Assembly: GCF_000835495.1 (NCBI RefSeq)
Contig: NW_015622542.1
Span: 2,502,485 to 2,566,484 of the forward strand
Direction of reading: 5' to 3'
From: Cladophialophora immunda
Taxonomy: Eukaryota > Ascomycota > Eurotiomycetes > Chaetothyriales > Herpotrichiellaceae
Length of the DNA: 64,000 nt
Position numbers and translations under genes: made by a program. The notes beneath the pieces were generated by a model. It saw only the letters and a program-made list of their open reading frames with translations. It did no database searches and was not told where the DNA came from. Positions 20,076-32,000 of the stretch are shown piece by piece. Within the stretch, counting starts at the first letter, position 1; each line of letters opens with the position of its first letter.

Positions 20076-22077
20076 ATGGGCCCGTGGCGTACGATCCAGC
20101 CTCGTCCCATGTCCCAGCAGAAAAAGGGTCAAAATCATCCGCTCGCGCAGGCCACAGCAGTCGAGGAAGCAGATTCAGAGGAGCCTTTACGACCGAAGCG
20201 AAAGACTCGACACCGCCACACTGACGCGGAATGGGAAGCCATTAGGCCTGACCTGACCGAGATGCTCTTGAGCCAGGGTCTGGAGGATGCTGTAATAAAA
20301 ATCAAAGAAACGCACAATTTTGAAGCGGGGTAGAAACTGCCGCACTGATGGCGAACTGTCCTTCTGCTGACCAAGTCATCAGAATTCGGGCTTACAGGTT
20401 TAAAATCGTGGAATGGGGCCTAAAACAGAACCAGAACGCGGAAGACCTAGGCGTCATCGTGGCGAAAAGGGAGAAACGAAAACGTGAAGAAAACAAAGAA
20501 ACCATCGTCATAGCGAGGGGGGAGCAGCTAGCAACGGAGCGGCTTGATCTGTTCCACAGGAGGGCCAAACCCAAGGATTCCCCTTCGGCAGGTATGTATA
20601 ACTACCTCACGCATCATTGACGTTCGTCTAACCACCGCGGCCAGCAACCCCACAGAGCATCGAGTACTTTACTCCTATCGATGATGGCCGAACCCCAAAT
20701 GCCCTACCGACCCCTGCGGCTTTGAGGCGAGCTCCTAGTCCTGCAAGTTCATCCGACGCCGTGTCAGATAACGAAGAGCAGAAGGATTTCTGCAAAAGGC
20801 TTCTGGTACTAGATCGAACGACGCAGCCAGCAGTAGTGCTTCGACCTCTTGAGCCTGAAGAAACCAAGACCTCGGTTGAGCACGAGATTGGATCACTTGG
20901 AACAACGCCAGAACAAACCACCCCTTCGTTGAGACGCCACTTGAAAAGAGTGAGAGTTCGAACGACACCAGGATTGAACGAGATCGCGAACACAGGGTCA
21001 CAGGTACCCCAGTGCCCGATTCACGACCTACACCAAGGAGGATGTGTTGCAATCGCAGGCCGCGGCCGCTTTGCGAAGAAAGAAAAGCCTTTGCAGCTGT
21101 TGTGGCAGATGAAGACGCTATGCCATGACTTGGAAAATGCATTGTCCCAGGCAAGTATCTCTGCAGAGGCTGGCTTGCCTGGCGCACCGACACCCACAGC
21201 CGACTGCGTCTCATACATCGTTCGTATTCGTGGCAATGGTGCCGGGATGCGAGAGAAACGGCAGTGCCTGATCCATTTCTGCCAACGGAACAGCCAGATA
21301 CAGGGTCTCCTGGGCCTGACCAAACAGGACAGGATGCGCTGGCTCCAGCCTTGGCACGAAACCGTCGAAGGAGACGCATGGTTGATCTTGCAGACTGCAG
21401 ACCATCTCTTTGGGGGACTCGCAAGTTCGTATCCCGACATGCACATCCTGGAAGTTCTTGTCTACCTCCATACTACTGCTCCACGTCGGGAGCCGATTTT
21501 GCTACGCGCTGCTGCCGGCTGGGACCCACGCGAAGAGCACAACCTATGCCTCTACTGCGACGACAAGTTGCAGACGGTGGATTTCATGGGGCCAGGCGGT
21601 GCCGTCAAGCTACACCACTCCGCCAGCAACTCGACCAACATATTCCAGCCGTTCTCGACATTCGACTCGTTCCGCGCCGCTTTCGCCGAGGCCCGGGAAA
21701 CCGTCTACGCCAGCTGGAGCGAGATTGGGCGGCTGTTCCAAGGGTGGTACTACGCCCCGCTCCTGCGAAGGTGTCCTTGCGAGAGCAAGACTCACAAGCA
21801 TCTCGGATCAGAACACTATGTCAACGCCTTCGACGAGCAGGCGGTCGGACAAGAAGAGTTTGACCCTACAGCGTCATCCTATCTGGAGGTGCCTTTTGAG
21901 CCGTGCCCACCCGAGCACAACACAGTTCTCCTGTACGGGAGCAAAGGAGTAGCCACCTCTAAGGAGACATGGGATCCCTGCGGGGACGAAGAGTCAGAGG
22001 AAGAGTTTGACCCTCACCCAGAGGCTGAACATGACTGCGTGCGCGACATCAAGGCGGTGAAATTCAAAGTTTACTGA
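20076..22077 (+). CDS. Clr5-domain protein, probable fungal DNA-binding or chromatin-associated regulator
   Basis: Three exons: 20076-20329, 20383-20591 and 20645-22077, with introns of 53 nt each, giving 631 residues. The Clr5 domain lies at about residues 48-110 and is assembled across the first intron: W..IRPDLTEMLLSQGLEDAVIKIKETHNFEAG joins IRAYRFKIVEWGLKQNQN. Both splice sites are therefore well supported. A charged Lys/Glu helix follows. The long third exon has a Cys/His-rich stretch (CPIHDLHQGGC), a helical middle region (LLGLTKQDRMRWLQPWHETVEG), and an acidic end. Clr5 takes its name from the fission yeast clr5 gene. The domain occurs at the N-terminus of many uncharacterised fungal proteins and is thought to act in gene regulation. 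The gene is convergent with the AAA ATPase gene, only 71 nt apart. Confidence 0.8.
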
Positions 22078-22148
22078 AGAACAATCTTAGTGCTTCGCTA
22101 GACAAGTACAAATTGCTTTCTGATTAATACAATGGCCACTTCCCCATC

Positions 22149-24642
22149 TCAGACCTGGGTAGTCCGAGCTCGTTTTCTGGGCCGACTTTGCGAATTCAAG
22201 TCAGACGCCGACTCCGGGTCATCAGTCTCCTTCTCCGCGAGCGGAGTCGTGAGTGGGATCATTTTCTCCAGGCTATCCAATGTGATGACATAGTTTCTTG
22301 CTCGGCACCACACGACGGTATTCTTTGCAACGTTTGCGATTTCCCGGCCATTGAGCTTCCAGGCGGCAAGCTGCTCCCACTCCTGCTGCGAAAGAATCAC
22401 CAAAACATCCCCATCGTGACCTACAAGGAAGGGTTGGGAGGCCGGTTTCGACAGAGCCAGGAACGTCTCCCACAGCATCAAGCGTTGCGGGGCCGTGAGA
22501 GGCTTGTGGCGAATGTGGATGCGGACCCGAGAGCTGACCGCGTGGTCAACGTCGTCGACCAGGTTGGTCGTCATGAACATGATCCCTCGGTAGTATTCGA
22601 GGTGGTGGAGCAGGACGGCGGCCATTTCGTCGCGGACGCCTCCATGTCGAGTTCGTTTCGAGAGGAGGCTGTCAGCCCCTACAGCGACGGCTCAGTCGCC
22701 CTGCAGACCGAAGACGGGGAGATGCATGACACAACATACCATCGAGCAGCAGTATAGCTCGCCAATGAAGAGCAAGCTCGCACGCGTCGTGGAGCCGTTT
22801 GCCCATCGACTGGGGAGACGACCCAAGACGGTCCGGCCGCAGCCTGAAGAGTGGCTTCTTGAGCTTGTCGGCCACTTGTTGTTAATATTCCTCGAGATTA
22901 GCGCGGCAGATCCAAGACCAAAAGCCGAACTGTGCCGTAGCATAGCATACCTGCTTCGACCGTCAAGGTCTTCCCGGTCCCGGTCAACCCGCTCAAGAGC
23001 ACAATCAGACCATCTCCTGAGGAATCACTTTTGAGTAAGTGTTTCTGGCTGGCGCGGACGACTCACCTTTGCCGGCAATGAGGCCGTCGTCCCTGCGACT
23101 GCCTTCGTTGTGCAAGTCGACGGACGTTTTCAGCATGTCCTTAACGTCCTTGTCTAGAACCAGGTAATCGAAGGCGCGTGCGTTCCATTCAATGGGCTCG
23201 AAGTATTCCAGGTTGCACTTGACTGCGGCCCGTTAGGATGATCACTGAATATACTTTGAGTGCCAGGAACTCACTCCATTCGTTGGTGGACAACAAGTAT
23301 GCCTCGATGTTGGGATTCATGGTGACCAAGTGTTCAGGCTTCGCCTGGAGAAAGTCACGATTCCTGGCTTGTTCTGCTTTGTTTGGACGTCGTGATCGAC
23401 GATGCAGTCGGGGCAATGATGCTTTGGTCTGCTCTCTGTTGCCCTGAGAGCCTTCAGTCTGCAACATCTCCTCCGGCTCTTCTGCGTCGGCGTGATCGGC
23501 TCCTCCTTCACTCATGAATTTCCGGGCCCCGTACGGGTCGACGATGACTCTTTCATTAACCTGCGTAAGGCAGCCGTCAGAAGGATAGCTTCACTTTTCA
23601 ACAAGTTACTTACGTGTCTCGTGCTGCTTTCTCCGACAGATATCGTCGTCGCGGGTCCGTTGTAGCTGCAATAGACCATGTCCTGCAGGTCCAGGATTTT
23701 CTCGCCGCGAAAATAGCAGTCGTGCGCGATGTTTGGATTGGAGTGATACGCCAGCGGATACACTTCGAGGGAAGTGATCCGCCGAACGCCCTTGAACTTG
23801 GGTATATACTGCGAGTCGTGTGTGACTCCGAAGTTTGTGCCGTCGAACATGAAATTTCTGAACTCGACCTCGAACACGTCGGGCTTGGACGTACGTTCAC
23901 TTACGTCTCTCTCCCCGTAGAGGACTTTGGTATCGATATACTCGGTCCGAGTGACTTCGTATACGCGGTTGCCTAGGCTTTCCTTCAAGTACACCGTCGA
24001 GTGCATTGCAAACAACGTCCACAGATATTCGAACGTGATGGACTGTCTGCTGAGTAGATCCGTGACTTGTTTCACGGTGTCGGCGAAGATCTCCTCGATG
24101 GTTGCCACAAGCACTCCAACATGGCGGCTGACATCGCTGATCGCGTCCAGCGCAGCAGCGGCCTGCACAATTTTCCGATGCGCAAAGTAAAGCTCACGAA
24201 ACGGTGCTGTGAAGGTGATCTTGGTCTTGAGTGGTGGGATGAATCCGACCTCAGCCAGAATCGGTCGTAGAAAGTTGACCAACACTTTGCCTTGCACCTC
24301 GATAATATCATTCTTCACCGCGGCAAGACCACCGATCCTTGCCGAGTGCGTATCGTGGTCCTTTGTCTTAAAAACTCGAATGCAAGCTTCGTCATATCGT
24401 TCTTTGGCAGCCTCGGGCACCTGGACTGGTGCCTTTTCGATCCAATTCGAACAGCAACGGCATTTGGGCGGCCCCTCATAAAAGGTCTGAACTGTAGGTG
24501 CCGCCCCGACGTCGGGGTCTAAGTAGTGGATATGTGGAATAGAATCTTTCAAGGGATATTTCGGCATCATCATGTCCAGATCATCCGCTGTCAGGCCTAG
24601 ATAAACCCAGTCCGGGTTGTTTGGAGTGAAAGAGACGTCCAT
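22149..24642 (-). CDS. DUF7025-type AAA family ATPase with altered Walker B
   Basis: Six exons on the minus strand: 24642-23614, 23560-23275, 23222-23067, 23016-22951, 22874-22740 and 22678-22149, giving 733 residues. The N-terminal 400 residues match the fungal DUF7025 region, with landmarks such as HIHYLDPDVG, EYLWTLFAMHSTVYLK and ERVIVDPYG near its end. The AAA module follows: Walker A GLTGTGKT at about 500-507, then the EAVADKLKKPLF helix. Walker B reads AILLLDG at 552-558. Sensor 1 (MFMTTNLVDDVDHAVSSRVRI) and the C-terminal lid complete it. Walker B normally ends Asp-Glu; here the Glu is Gly558, at an exon junction (GAT G|GG), and no alternative junction restores Glu. This predicts ATP binding with poor hydrolysis. 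The start ATG has a good context (ACCATGG). An upstream exon is possible but not seen. Cellular role unknown for this family. Confidence 0.85.
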
Positions 24643-25672
24643 GGTGAATTCAGCCGTATCAAAGAAGCAAAAACTGCTTGGGGCCACGGCCTTGAACCAG
24701 AAGAGAAATGGAGGGAAACGCCCGCATATGAGCTATCGCCGGCTGCGTTCTGGAGGAGACATGTTTGGAATTGCCGCCAGGTATTTGCAACAGGCACCGC
24801 ATTCTCTGGGCCACCCAAATAAGGCGCACCGAGTGAAACCCGCATCTTGACATCTTCGGCTCTCGTATTGAAGGCGCCACCAACGAGCCAACAAGGAACC
24901 CCGCACCAATAGACGCGCCATGTCCAGAGTGCAATAAGACGCATCGTCGACCGGTTGGGTGGCGGTGAGAGGTTCGCAGCCCCCCGTTGACCCTTCGCCG
25001 CCAATGAGAATCCGGTGACAAAGGTGCAATAATATGTTCAAGCTGCCAGGCTGGCTCCGTAAAGAAGGGGCTGACGGCTTGGTGACTTTCTTTTGATCCG
25101 TTGTGCTTGCATAGCCTGACGGACACATTTCCCAATGGTGTCCAGCTGAGACGGCGGATGATCACTTGTTACGGCGTGTCCAAAATGCAATCAACGTCCT
25201 CATGTTGCCACTGGGGTTGCCCAATCTCGTGCCATGGCAGAAGTGCATTATTCCATCTTGGATGTCACCACTTTGTTCCTGCTCTATCCAGACACCCCTG
25301 ATGTAGTCAACCAGATCCATTTGGATGCCTGCCTCTCCGCTGTGGTGTATTTCTCAGCACCAAAACTGGTGATTGTGCGCCACGAGGCCAATCGCAGAGC
25401 TGGTTCGCGCTGTCCAGGGTGCGATTGAAGAGACATGGAACTCCTTTCAGAATGTAGAAAGGCCAAAGCGGCCGAGGACGGGCTGCCAACACACGTATAT
25501 AAAAAGGGTCGTGGGCCAGGTGAGGTCTTTAAGGCTTTTCACACCATTCAAGCACAACCACACTTTTCCCATCCTTCAAATTGAGTCCGAGAGCATGCTG
25601 AAACTTGGAAATACATCTGAAGATATTTAGCATACTTGGAACAGACACAACACCAATCTCCACTGCAGCAAG
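24643..25672. other. Intergenic with promoter of the small gene at 25673
   Basis: No supported coding frame. A TATA element at 25496 belongs to the downstream small gene. Confidence 0.5.
25496..25506 (+). promoter_or_regulatory. TATA box of the small spliced gene
   Basis: The sequence TATATAAAAAG lies 177 nt upstream of the ATG at 25673, a normal distance for a fungal TATA plus a leader of about 140 nt. It is among the best TATA matches in the window. Confidence 0.55.
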
Positions 25673-25944
25673 ATGAACAAGCATAACGACGCCTCGGGGA
25701 TCAAACCATCGTAAGCTTCAGGTTTTGTTCTCGGTGCAATCTTTCCCACTGCTGACGACTCGCCAGTATGGCAGCAATCCAACACGCCATTGAGATAGCC
25801 GGAACGCACCAACAGAAGTACGACGCGCTCGAGAGGATGCTAGGCGAAACTCCCAAAGAACAACCCTGGAATGCTCTGAATAGTGGAAAGTCTGACCAGC
25901 CAACTGGGACAGCGGATAGACCCAAGTACAACACAAAGCTCTGA
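25673..25944 (+). CDS. Small spliced protein of 71 residues, unknown function
   Basis: Exon 1 (25673-25710) and exon 2 (25767-25944) join across a 56-nt intron with donor GTAAGC, a CTGAC branch sequence and CCAG acceptor. The split codon TC|T gives Ser and the frame stays open to TGA at 25942. The product starts MNKHNDASGIKPS, has a predicted helix (MAAIQHAIEIAGTHQQKYDALERML), and ends in a hydrophilic Pro/Gly/Lys-rich tail (TADRPKYNTKL). No signal peptide or membrane segment. The composition is hydrophilic and Gln/Lys/Ala-rich, as in small stress-associated or conidial proteins, but I recognise no family. Support comes from ideal splice signals, a TATA box at a sensible distance, and a protein-like sequence. 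It remains unproven. Confidence 0.58.
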
Positions 25945-26631
25945 TCTGTGCAAGCTTGGAAAGCCAATGGTAGCTGTAGTACTAGGATTCCCATAGGAGG
26001 AATGAGAACAGATTGATCCTTTCGTGAACCCTCTCGAGATGATGATCAAGAAAGTCACAGCCAAGCATTAAGCATTTAACTGTCTTTCGAGAAGAGGCTG
26101 GATGACGCCCCCGAGCAGTCACATCCAACTGGTCCCGGGTATCAATCTGATTTCGGCGATTACCTGTGCGGAAGCGTGCCTGAAATTCATGGTCGCAAGA
26201 GACTTTGTTCCTCTTCAAGATGGGTGCGTAAAGCGTGATCATTCGGGACGCCCACACTCAGTCATATGATGGTGAAGTAGCTGGAAGGTTGAGATTCATA
26301 CGCTGGATTCTGCTCCATCCTGTTGAAAACAACAAGAGAGTGGTCTTCCAAATTTTGGACCCCCGTCGGCCTGACAACGCGGAGGAGCAGGCCATGACGA
26401 AGAGGGTGAAGCGAAGAACAAGTTGCTGATACAAAGTGGCACGAGGCTGAGTGGCACGTGAGCCCCTGGGCAGCCTCGCGGGAACGCAAAGTCTTGGCCG
26501 ACGTCTTCCCCTCCAGCGCATGAAAGGACGACAGACTGCGAAGAAACGCAGCGCAAAAGACTCGCCCTCGACCTCTGTGCTTCGTGCCACAACCATCCAC
26601 TTACGCCCCGTGCGCGACACAGTTCTGCATC
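25945..26631. other. Intergenic
   Basis: Overlapping short frames on the minus strand at 26260-26620 are mutually exclusive and lack motifs. No gene called. Confidence 0.5.
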
Positions 26632-27427
26632 ATGTTCAAGAAGGAGTAGGCATATCTATCCTCTGTCTACAAACCAGCGACGCATCACTAACACGTAAAC
26701 ACGCAGCTTGTCGGCGGGCGCAAAGTCCAAAGTCAAGTCCTCGGTTCAGCGGGGCATCAGAGCCAAAGTGCTCGAGACCTACCCGAAACTCGAGCCGTGC
26801 ATTGACGACATTATGCCCAAGAAGAGTCAACTGGACCTGGTCAAACTGTGAGGAATCCTCTCTCTCGCTGTATCATTCCCTCCCGCGTTTCATTAGAGGG
26901 CCCGTAACCATTTTCGATCTACTCCTAACACAAGAGATCCCCCCTCTCCACGAGCCTCTGTCCTGTGCGCACAAAGCAGAAGATCTTGGACGTTTCTTCC
27001 TTTTTATCCCCCCGGATCGCTCACCACTCCTTCCAGACCCGACCGCGTCTCCCTCTATGTCCTCGACGATCACCCTCTCTTCTACCAACACATGGATGAC
27101 CCTCTCATCCCCCACCTAAAACTAGTCCACCAGTACCCGCAATGCTTCAAACACTTACGCATCGATCGTGGCGCAATCCGCTTCGTCCTGTCCGGTGCCA
27201 CGTTGATGGTTCCCGGCCTCACTTCCGCAGGCGGTTGGCTACCCGACAAGGACCAAGAAGTGAAGGCGGGGGAAATTGTTACCATCACGGCAGAAGGAAA
27301 GGAAGAAGTATGCATGATCGGAATCTTGGAGGTAGGGTCCGAGGAAATGAAGGCCAAGAAAAAGGGAGTGGCCATGAGTGCGGGACACTACCTGGGAGAC
27401 GGGCTGTGGAAGTTGGACTTGAGTTGA
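26632..27427 (+). CDS. TMA20: Translation machinery-associated protein 20 (MCT-1 family, PUA domain)
   Basis: Three exons: 26632-26645, 26707-26847 and 27037-27427, joined across introns of 61 and 189 nt. They give 181 residues, the usual length of the family. The 14-nt first exon encodes MFKK plus part of Asp, and the acceptor restores MFKKDLSAGAKSKVKSSVQR, the family's start. The N-terminal domain includes YPKLEPCIDDIMPKKSQL. The PUA domain has PLFYQHMDDPLIPHLKLVH, RIDRGAIRFVLSGATLMVPG, and the closing HYLGDGLWKLDL. Tma20 pairs with Tma22 (DENR) on the 40S ribosome and acts in recycling of post-termination 40S subunits and in reinitiation. The second intron is long for this genome but contains CTCCTAAC and ends at a good acceptor. 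Confidence 0.95.
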
Positions 27428-29075
27428 GCAATTACTGGAACAGTACAAAAGATTTGAGGAGGGGGATCCGATGTCCCAAAATTGCTAGACTTGTTGGGGT
27501 CAATGCCACTCGAGGACAGACATGAGTGGACACTTCAAGGCACTTCAAGGAACGATGGTAAAACCCTGCAATGCGAACGCTCGTCGGATGTATTCGAAGG
27601 GGCATGCTGCGCCCGCCGCCGCAGATGCAGAAGCAAGCCCCATCGTACTGAAGGGTAGGGGCCGCAGCGACGGGAAGATATCATGCGGGCGCAAAGCCGT
27701 CGGCTTGAAGCCCGATGATTGAGACCACGCGGGGGCGCAACCTGATGTACACCCATGATGATGACGGAGCGAAACACCTGGATACTGTAAATCTTCTGGC
27801 AAATGCCCATACTGGCTACTACCGCTCACGACCTGACCATATAATGTACATTGCTGCAGCACTCAAGCTAGTTGCTTAAGATACAAAGGGGCAATCTAGG
27901 TTGACACAATGAGTTGGTGGTTTCACAATAAACCATTTCATTCACTATTGATTTCCTGGTCTCGTGATCCTGTGTACAAACTTTTGTCTTGCCCCTGCTC
28001 ATTGAAAACAGTGAGACTGTGGGTATTGTGTGAAAGCTCGGAGGGGAGGGGGGCCTCGTAACACAGCGCATCCTTGACCACAAGACTACTCTGCCTTTCT
28101 GGCATGCACAAGCAAACGTTTGGCGGGTGATCCTTTGCTTCCGGATCGGTAAGCGGCCTCAATCCAATGCTGAGCTCGACGAGGTGTCCTCCTTCCAGTC
28201 TGAATGAGTGTGTCCCTGCAGTGTCTGAATTCCAGTGTCAGGCTTGTTCGAGCACGAATTTTCTCGCCAGGTCTCGCCAGGTCAAAAAGGGGGGGGGTTC
28301 CTTTCCAGCCCGATCCTCCTCCCTTCGACCTTTACAACTCAACCAGTGCTCGCATGACCGTGTCCCAGTCTCTCCATTCCCATAGCTCAGCCTTCCCTGC
28401 CCGTCCTGTGCAACATTGTGAGGTCTATGCAAGAGACATAACTATGCCTTCAAGTGAAAAAAAAAGGTGAGCCATTACTCTGAAACAATCGAAGAAAATG
28501 TGCTGATCAACCGCGGTGTGGTATCTCAATCATAATTGGTCGTGCTTTGTCCCAATGGCAATTCTCGAGCCTAATTCAATGCGCCGCTTGTCACCCTTGC
28601 ATATGCCATTGAATCCTGCCGAAAGCTGCATGTTTTTCTCTCTCCCATTCATTCGGATTGACTCCTTGTGTGTTTTTGTGGAAATGTTGTGCTGAAAATA
28701 GATAGTCGATGACAAAACTCGCTCTTTTTCGGTGTCGCACATGTCGCACATCGAATAATGTGATTTGATGGACCAAAGTCCATGTGCATTGTACAAGAAT
28801 CTCGAATCAATTGCGGTGAACTTGGTGGGTACCGGCAGCTCGAGTAAATGAAATGAATCATTTTCGAACGGTAAAAGATCATGGCAACGATGATCTCAGG
28901 TGGCGTTAATCTGACAAATACCATTGCGAACTTCGGAAGATTCGTTCAATGGCCAAGGTGGCTTTCTTAGTACGTTTTGTGGTATGGCAAAAATGAGCAG
29001 TGACATGTTTTTTGATTACAACGGCATCATAGCGCATCGGATAGGCTGCGAAAGAGAGCAGGCATATGCTTTCTT
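27428..29075. other. Intergenic between convergent genes
   Basis: 1.65 kb without a supported gene. It contains a short direct repeat (CACTTCAAGG twice, 27530-27550), a tandem TCTCGCCAGG pair near 28262-28280, and G- and A-runs near 28290 and 28460. Confidence 0.5.
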
Positions 29076-32000
29076 TTAGCCGCTCGTGTCCAGTTCGGCC
29101 TTTTCCTCGGCAGTGAGGAAGTCGCCGAGTCGTTTGATAGTCTTCATGTTTGTCGCTCCGTTTCGCCAGGCAGCTCGCATGGTGTGGAAGATAGGACGCT
29201 GATCGGGCTTTTCGTCTCGATAAAGGTCGATCATGTCGGAAGCAAGACGTTCACTGATCGGAACAGGTGCGGATAAGAGCTTGCCAAAATAGCGGACAAG
29301 GTGCGACATGCCACCGTCATTGCCTTCATGTAAATCACTGACAGCAGTCGTTTTGAATTCCTGGTACATGCCGACATTGAACTTGTCGACAAGGAAATCG
29401 GTCCAGAAATTGTAAAGAGGCTCTAGAGCACCTTCGACTCCCATTTGGCGCTGCTGGAAGGCCATGTCATGGAGTGACAAGTACGTTTGATCGAACTGTC
29501 CGGGTTGTGGAGGCGGCAGTTGCGTCTCTTGGCCATCCTTGGTGAAATAGATAATGTTTTCATCGCTGGTAGGAATTGTGTATGGGGCACCAAATGACAA
29601 GCTGCGGAATTGCTCGAGCCTTATCCGGCCGTTAGTGTTACGGTCGTGACGGCGATCGAAATGACTTACTGCTGTGGACTGCTCGCTCCGCCGCGCAAAT
29701 TAGGGAGACGGGCTTGATTTAGGTCCAAAGGCACATTGTTGCCTTCATTCTGTCCACTGGAAGATCCGGCCGAAGGGATGCGAGCGATACCGGGAAAAGA
29801 CGGGGCTGCGCCACTGAGAGTGGTTGGTTGCATTCGGATGTTGACATTCGGGATCTGTTCATCTGGGAAAATGTTGTCCTCAATGTCGACGCGGGAGCTC
29901 TGTCGATGATGACCATTCACAATGTTGCTCAGGGGCTCCGAGGCGTGTTGTGGGGGAGATCGGACAGCAGCCGGAGCAACGTGCTGGAAGGACAGAATCG
30001 ACGGTCTCTCTGTTCCATCACTAGAGCCATCTTCGAATGGACGGACGAGTGGCTCCCCAGAAATCTGGTTCTCCGATGGCAGCCCGGGAACATAAGACAT
30101 TGGCGAATTTGCGTGGAACGTTCCATTACTGGAACCAACGGTCAGTTGCGGACTGCGCAATTGACCGAAGGCAAAGGATGGATCATTAAGACCAACCTGG
30201 TCTGTTTGCGCCGGGTGATTGTAAGCTTCCGGGTTATGCAAGGGTCCTTCGTTGCGGGCCGATTCAAATCTCTCCTCCACGGGAAGTACAAAATCTCGCC
30301 AGCCTTCGCGGCGACGGAGTCGATCATCCCCATCAGTTCCTGGCAAGAACTCCACACTCTTCACCTGTTGGCAGACATAGCGAAGGTTGTCCATGGTCAT
30401 ATTATCCTCAGTAAGAGTCTTGATACGTTTGAAATTAGCGATAACGCTTAGCGGGACGTAACCTTGACCGTCCATATGCTTCCTCAGAAACAAATCCTTG
30501 CAAAGGTTGTCAATTGAGAAGTAGTACTCGCTGGAGGCTATATTAGCGAACGGCACATCTAGGTAGTTTGATTGTTTGTGGACACTTACATCTGAGTCAT
30601 GACCATTGACAGCAAGGCGTACGAGTTCAGCGGATCATTGTACGGCATTGCACTCATGATGCTCGGCTGCATCTGCATTTGGGAGGGATAACCATAGATT
30701 GACATGTCGGTCTGAATCGACGGGAGACCCTGTGGCATGGCCGGCATGCCATTGTAAAAACCCGGGAACATCATGCCGACTGGAATCGACTGCGAACGTG
30801 GGTTTGTGCGAGTGCTGTTTGAGGCCTGAGTTGGTACAAACGGCTGCGAAGCTTGCCTGGAGCGAGTCTCAGTGTGCGAATTAGCTCTGGACGGTGGTTC
30901 AAATCCATTTTGCGGAAGCGGCGACGTGTAAGCGTGGGAGGAGGCAAATGGCGGATTATAGCTGCTGTTACCCCTGCCGCGATAGCCACGTCCACGCTCA
31001 GATCGAGGCTCACGTCGATTGCTCTGATCACCTGAGGGTTCTCGGTCTCTCCACGATTCAACCTTCTCGCGAGCCGAGTCAGGCTTGTCCCTGGACCAGT
31101 CTCGGTTCCTACCAGAGCCTCGATCTCTGCCAAATTCGCCTGCGCCTCGAGATCCACCCGTACCAGAACCTTTGTACCGGTCAAAGGTAAACGAATAGCG
31201 AGCGACGGGCTCATTAGCCTGAGTGTGGCTGCCAGTGGGCTGTTCGATCGAGGTATTCCCTTCTCCGTTGGTCATCCGACCACCAACGTTCCCAGCGTGT
31301 CTTGATGAAGATCTGGAACTGTGATCAGTTCTTAGAGTCTGCTCTTCAACATTTTGCTGAGGTGCCGTCGAGTTGGTTGGGACATTTTCAGATGCTTGGT
31401 CTTTGGCGTAAGGTGCAGAAGGCTTCCAGAACGCGGGATTCACGTCCTCGCCGCTTGTAGGTCGAGTGCTAGTAGTAGGAACGGACGCACCGCGTGCACC
31501 ACGTTCCCCTTCAGATCTACGGCCCCGATCTTGTTCGCCAGACTGTCTTGGTACAGGAGGCGGGCCCATTGATGTCGTTCCATCTTGCTTTTCTGCAGCA
31601 GAACCAACATGGCCACCCCCGCGACCGCCGGCATCTCGTCCTCTTCCGACTCCTCTACCGCCTCGTCGCGCTGCAGCTGGTGGAAGTTGTGTTTCAAACT
31701 TTGCGGTAGGAACGAACGGAACTGCAACCCATTTGTTGCTGTGAGTTTTCTGAGGGCCCGGCCTTCCGTCCAGCTTATCCGTCTTTTCCAAAGAAGCTGA
31801 TTTGCGTCGTTCGTCGACATTGGAATTTTCAGGAGTTGGCCATGACTGTGCATCATCTACCGGCGGTGGCGCTTCCACATCGCCTTTTTCACCATGCTGA
31901 GACGTAGGTCGAGAGGATCGAGCTGACGGCATATCTTTTCGGTTGACAGACCTCGTGGTGTCGACATTCTTGCCTTCTTTTTCGGACCCGCCAATTTCTT

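Noticed and set aside
16052..22077. Possible secondary-metabolite gene cluster around the Rieske pair
   Set aside because: No polyketide synthase, peptide synthetase, terpene synthase or P450 gene is in the window; neighbours are unrelated housekeeping or regulatory genes.
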